A stretch of 64,000 nucleotides of DNA, taken from NCBI GenBank assembly GCA_032173965.1, contig CM063288.1:13310501-13374500 (forward strand), in the 5' to 3' direction. The notes under the pieces were generated by a model that had not been told where the DNA came from, searched no databases, and was given only the letters and a program-made list of their open reading frames with translations. Every line of letters starts with the position of its first letter. Position 1 is the stretch's first letter. Of this stretch, positions 62,801 to 64,000 are shown in pieces. Both the position numbers and the translations under genes were made by a program. The DNA comes from Sitta carolinensis (taxonomy: Eukaryota > Chordata > Aves > Passeriformes > Sittidae).

Positions 62801-63527
62801 GTACACATTCCCTGTAGTCATAAAGGATTAAAATTCATACTGGGTTTGTTGTTTCCTTGTGCATTTTGATTTGTTACGGTACTGTTATTTATCAGAAGTC
62901 ATGATGCATTTTTTGATAGAAAGACTGAATAAGATGTTTGGCATTATTTTTTATATGAATTGCATTAATTCCTTCAAATTAGAAGCAATTAGAATTGTTA
63001 GAAGTAAAGGTACTTCCTTATTAATATAGATGATAATGTAAGTACAGGCCTTTAACTGATTGAAATTAAGTTCTAATTTTTACAGTTGTCACTGTCTTCT
63101 GTGTTGTCTGTTACATCTGGATGAAGAAATGATAAAAACCCAGCATTATTAGTTTAGTAGAGCAGTGCAAGCCCTGCATGCCCTCTGCTGGAAGTGATCC
63201 CTCACAGGATGATGTAGATCTGCTTCTGGCAGTGCTCAGTGTCTGACCTGCAGACAGATGCACTCGCCTTTGATATACTTAGTTACTCATTAAGTTATGT
63301 GTCTCCATAGCAGTTTGTTAACCCAGCAGGAAGGAAAGCTCCTCCAGTGCATTATGTTCTTCACACTTTTCATTACAGCTTGAACTCTTCTGATCTTCTT
63401 CTTGACTTATTGACCTTGTTACTCCACAGCAATAAAAACAAAATGAGTTATTTGTTGCGTAAAGTTATTGAATGATATCACATTACTAAGACAAGTTTCA
63501 TATGTACAATTTTTCTCTGCTTTTAAG

Positions 63528-63658
63528 GAAGTTTACAGGTCCGATACAAGCTGAGTAAGGATGGACTCCTCATCTTCACCATTGACTCTGGAAATTTTGC
63601 CAACCGAGAGCTGCACCATGTGAAAATTAACAGAGAAGGAAGAGAGCTCGTCATTCAG
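63528..63658 (+). CDS. CNTNAP5: CNTNAP5 exon H: second part of laminin G domain 4
   Basis: The acceptor is CTTTTAAG and the donor CAG|GTATGC. GA completes a Gly codon; the exon then reads [43 protein letters not shown] (43 codons), ending in phase 0. NGSLQVRY across the G-H junction and [18 protein letters not shown] are LamG4 motifs, with the His and Asn-Arg-Glu positions conserved in the family. The frame is intact. The next family exon (starting with a DQQ-like strand) is not in the remaining 340 bases. The CR1 insertion begins about 40 bases after the donor. Confidence 0.95.
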
Positions 63659-64000
63659 GTATGCCATGGCTTATGCTGAGTGTTAAATAACACTTCAGGC
63701 CGCAAACACTGGCACAGGTTTCCCAGAGAAGTTGTGGATTCCCACTTTGGGAAGTGTTCAAGGCCAGGTTGGATGGGACTCTGAACAGCCTGGTCTGTCA
63801 GTGGGTGGTGTCCCTGTGCACAGCAAGAGAGCTGGAATGAGATGATCTCTAAGGTTCCTTCCATCCCAAGCCATTATATGATTCAATGAATTCTGGAAAT
63901 CAGACTCCCTGATCTCAGTGCCTGATCACTGACAGGAGGCAAAGGTTTCACACTGATTCAGCAGTAGAACAGCCCTGTAGCCTCGAGCAAAGCTCCATCT
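63659..64000 (+). other. CNTNAP5: Start of the intron after exon H
   Basis: The first 342 bases of the intron; a CR1 3' end occupies most of it and nothing else is recognised. Confidence 0.85.
63697..63889 (+). mobile_element. CR1 LINE 3' end
   Basis: ACACTGGCACAGGTTTCCC, AGAGAAGTTGTGGATTCCC, GTGTTCAAGGCCAGGTTGGA, GAGATGATCTCTAAGGTTCC and CCATTATATGATTCAATGA follow the avian CR1 3' consensus closely ('caggttgcccagagaagttgtgg...ggatgggactt...agatgatctttaaggtcccttccaaccc...attctatgattctatga'). It is severely 5'-truncated, in the same orientation as the gene, and carries few changes compared with the other copies. Confidence 0.92.

Larger units (their letters stand above)
48863..63527 (+). other. 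CNTNAP5: Intron G-H, 14.7 kb
   Basis: The most repeat-rich part of the window, with a T12-A31 homopolymer junction at 49787-49829, a TG/TA microsatellite at 54290-54372, two substantial CR1 copies and a TATC repeat at 62775-62800. It contains many open frames without protein-like features; one, at 60253-60467, is slightly more GC-rich and preceded by an acceptor-like TATTGCAG, but it has no recognised homology. It ends TCTCTGCTTTTAAG. Confidence 0.8.

Overview
This is vertebrate nuclear DNA, most likely from a bird. It is AT-rich, introns are long, interspersed repeats are sparse, and the recognisable repeats are CR1 LINEs with the avian-type 3' end. No bacterial, phage, CRISPR or operon structure is present. 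The window lies inside one plus-strand gene, a contactin-associated protein (Caspr/neurexin-IV family). CNTNAP5 is the best match from remembered family sequences, ahead of CNTNAP4 and CNTNAP2. Both gene ends lie outside the window.

Layout: eight internal exons (A to H here) total 1471 nt at 2558-2759, 30082-30238, 38606-38733, 38913-39083, 41160-41378, 47085-47322, 48638-48862 and 63528-63658. All have GT-AG borders, and the junction phases (1,2,1,1,1,1,1) fit the family reading frame. A to C encode the fibrinogen-like region. D, E and the start of F encode laminin G domain 3. The rest of F encodes the second EGF-like repeat. G and H encode most of laminin G domain 4. The discoidin domain, LamG1-2 and EGF1 must lie upstream, and the membrane segment and cytoplasmic tail downstream. 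Introns run from 179 nt to 27.3 kb.

The main surprise is in the exons. Six are intact and clearly conserved, but exon A carries one extra base and exon F is two bases short. As written, the gene is broken. In exon F one of the two defects could be bypassed by an acceptor 8 nt downstream; the other could not. Three one-base, G-only defects among otherwise clean exons suggest assembly errors or very recent inactivation rather than old decay.

Non-exonic content: CR1 copies at about 54805-55170 (internally deleted), 56310-57085, 63697-63889 and a scrap at 21507-21573; a probable ancient antisense MIR SINE near 16190-16340; several long A/T homopolymers and microsatellites; three short tandem duplications; a 60-nt polypyrimidine tract before exon B; and a perfect CRE palindrome. 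I found no convincing second gene, RNA gene or new system. The many other 60-140 codon open frames look like chance intronic frames.
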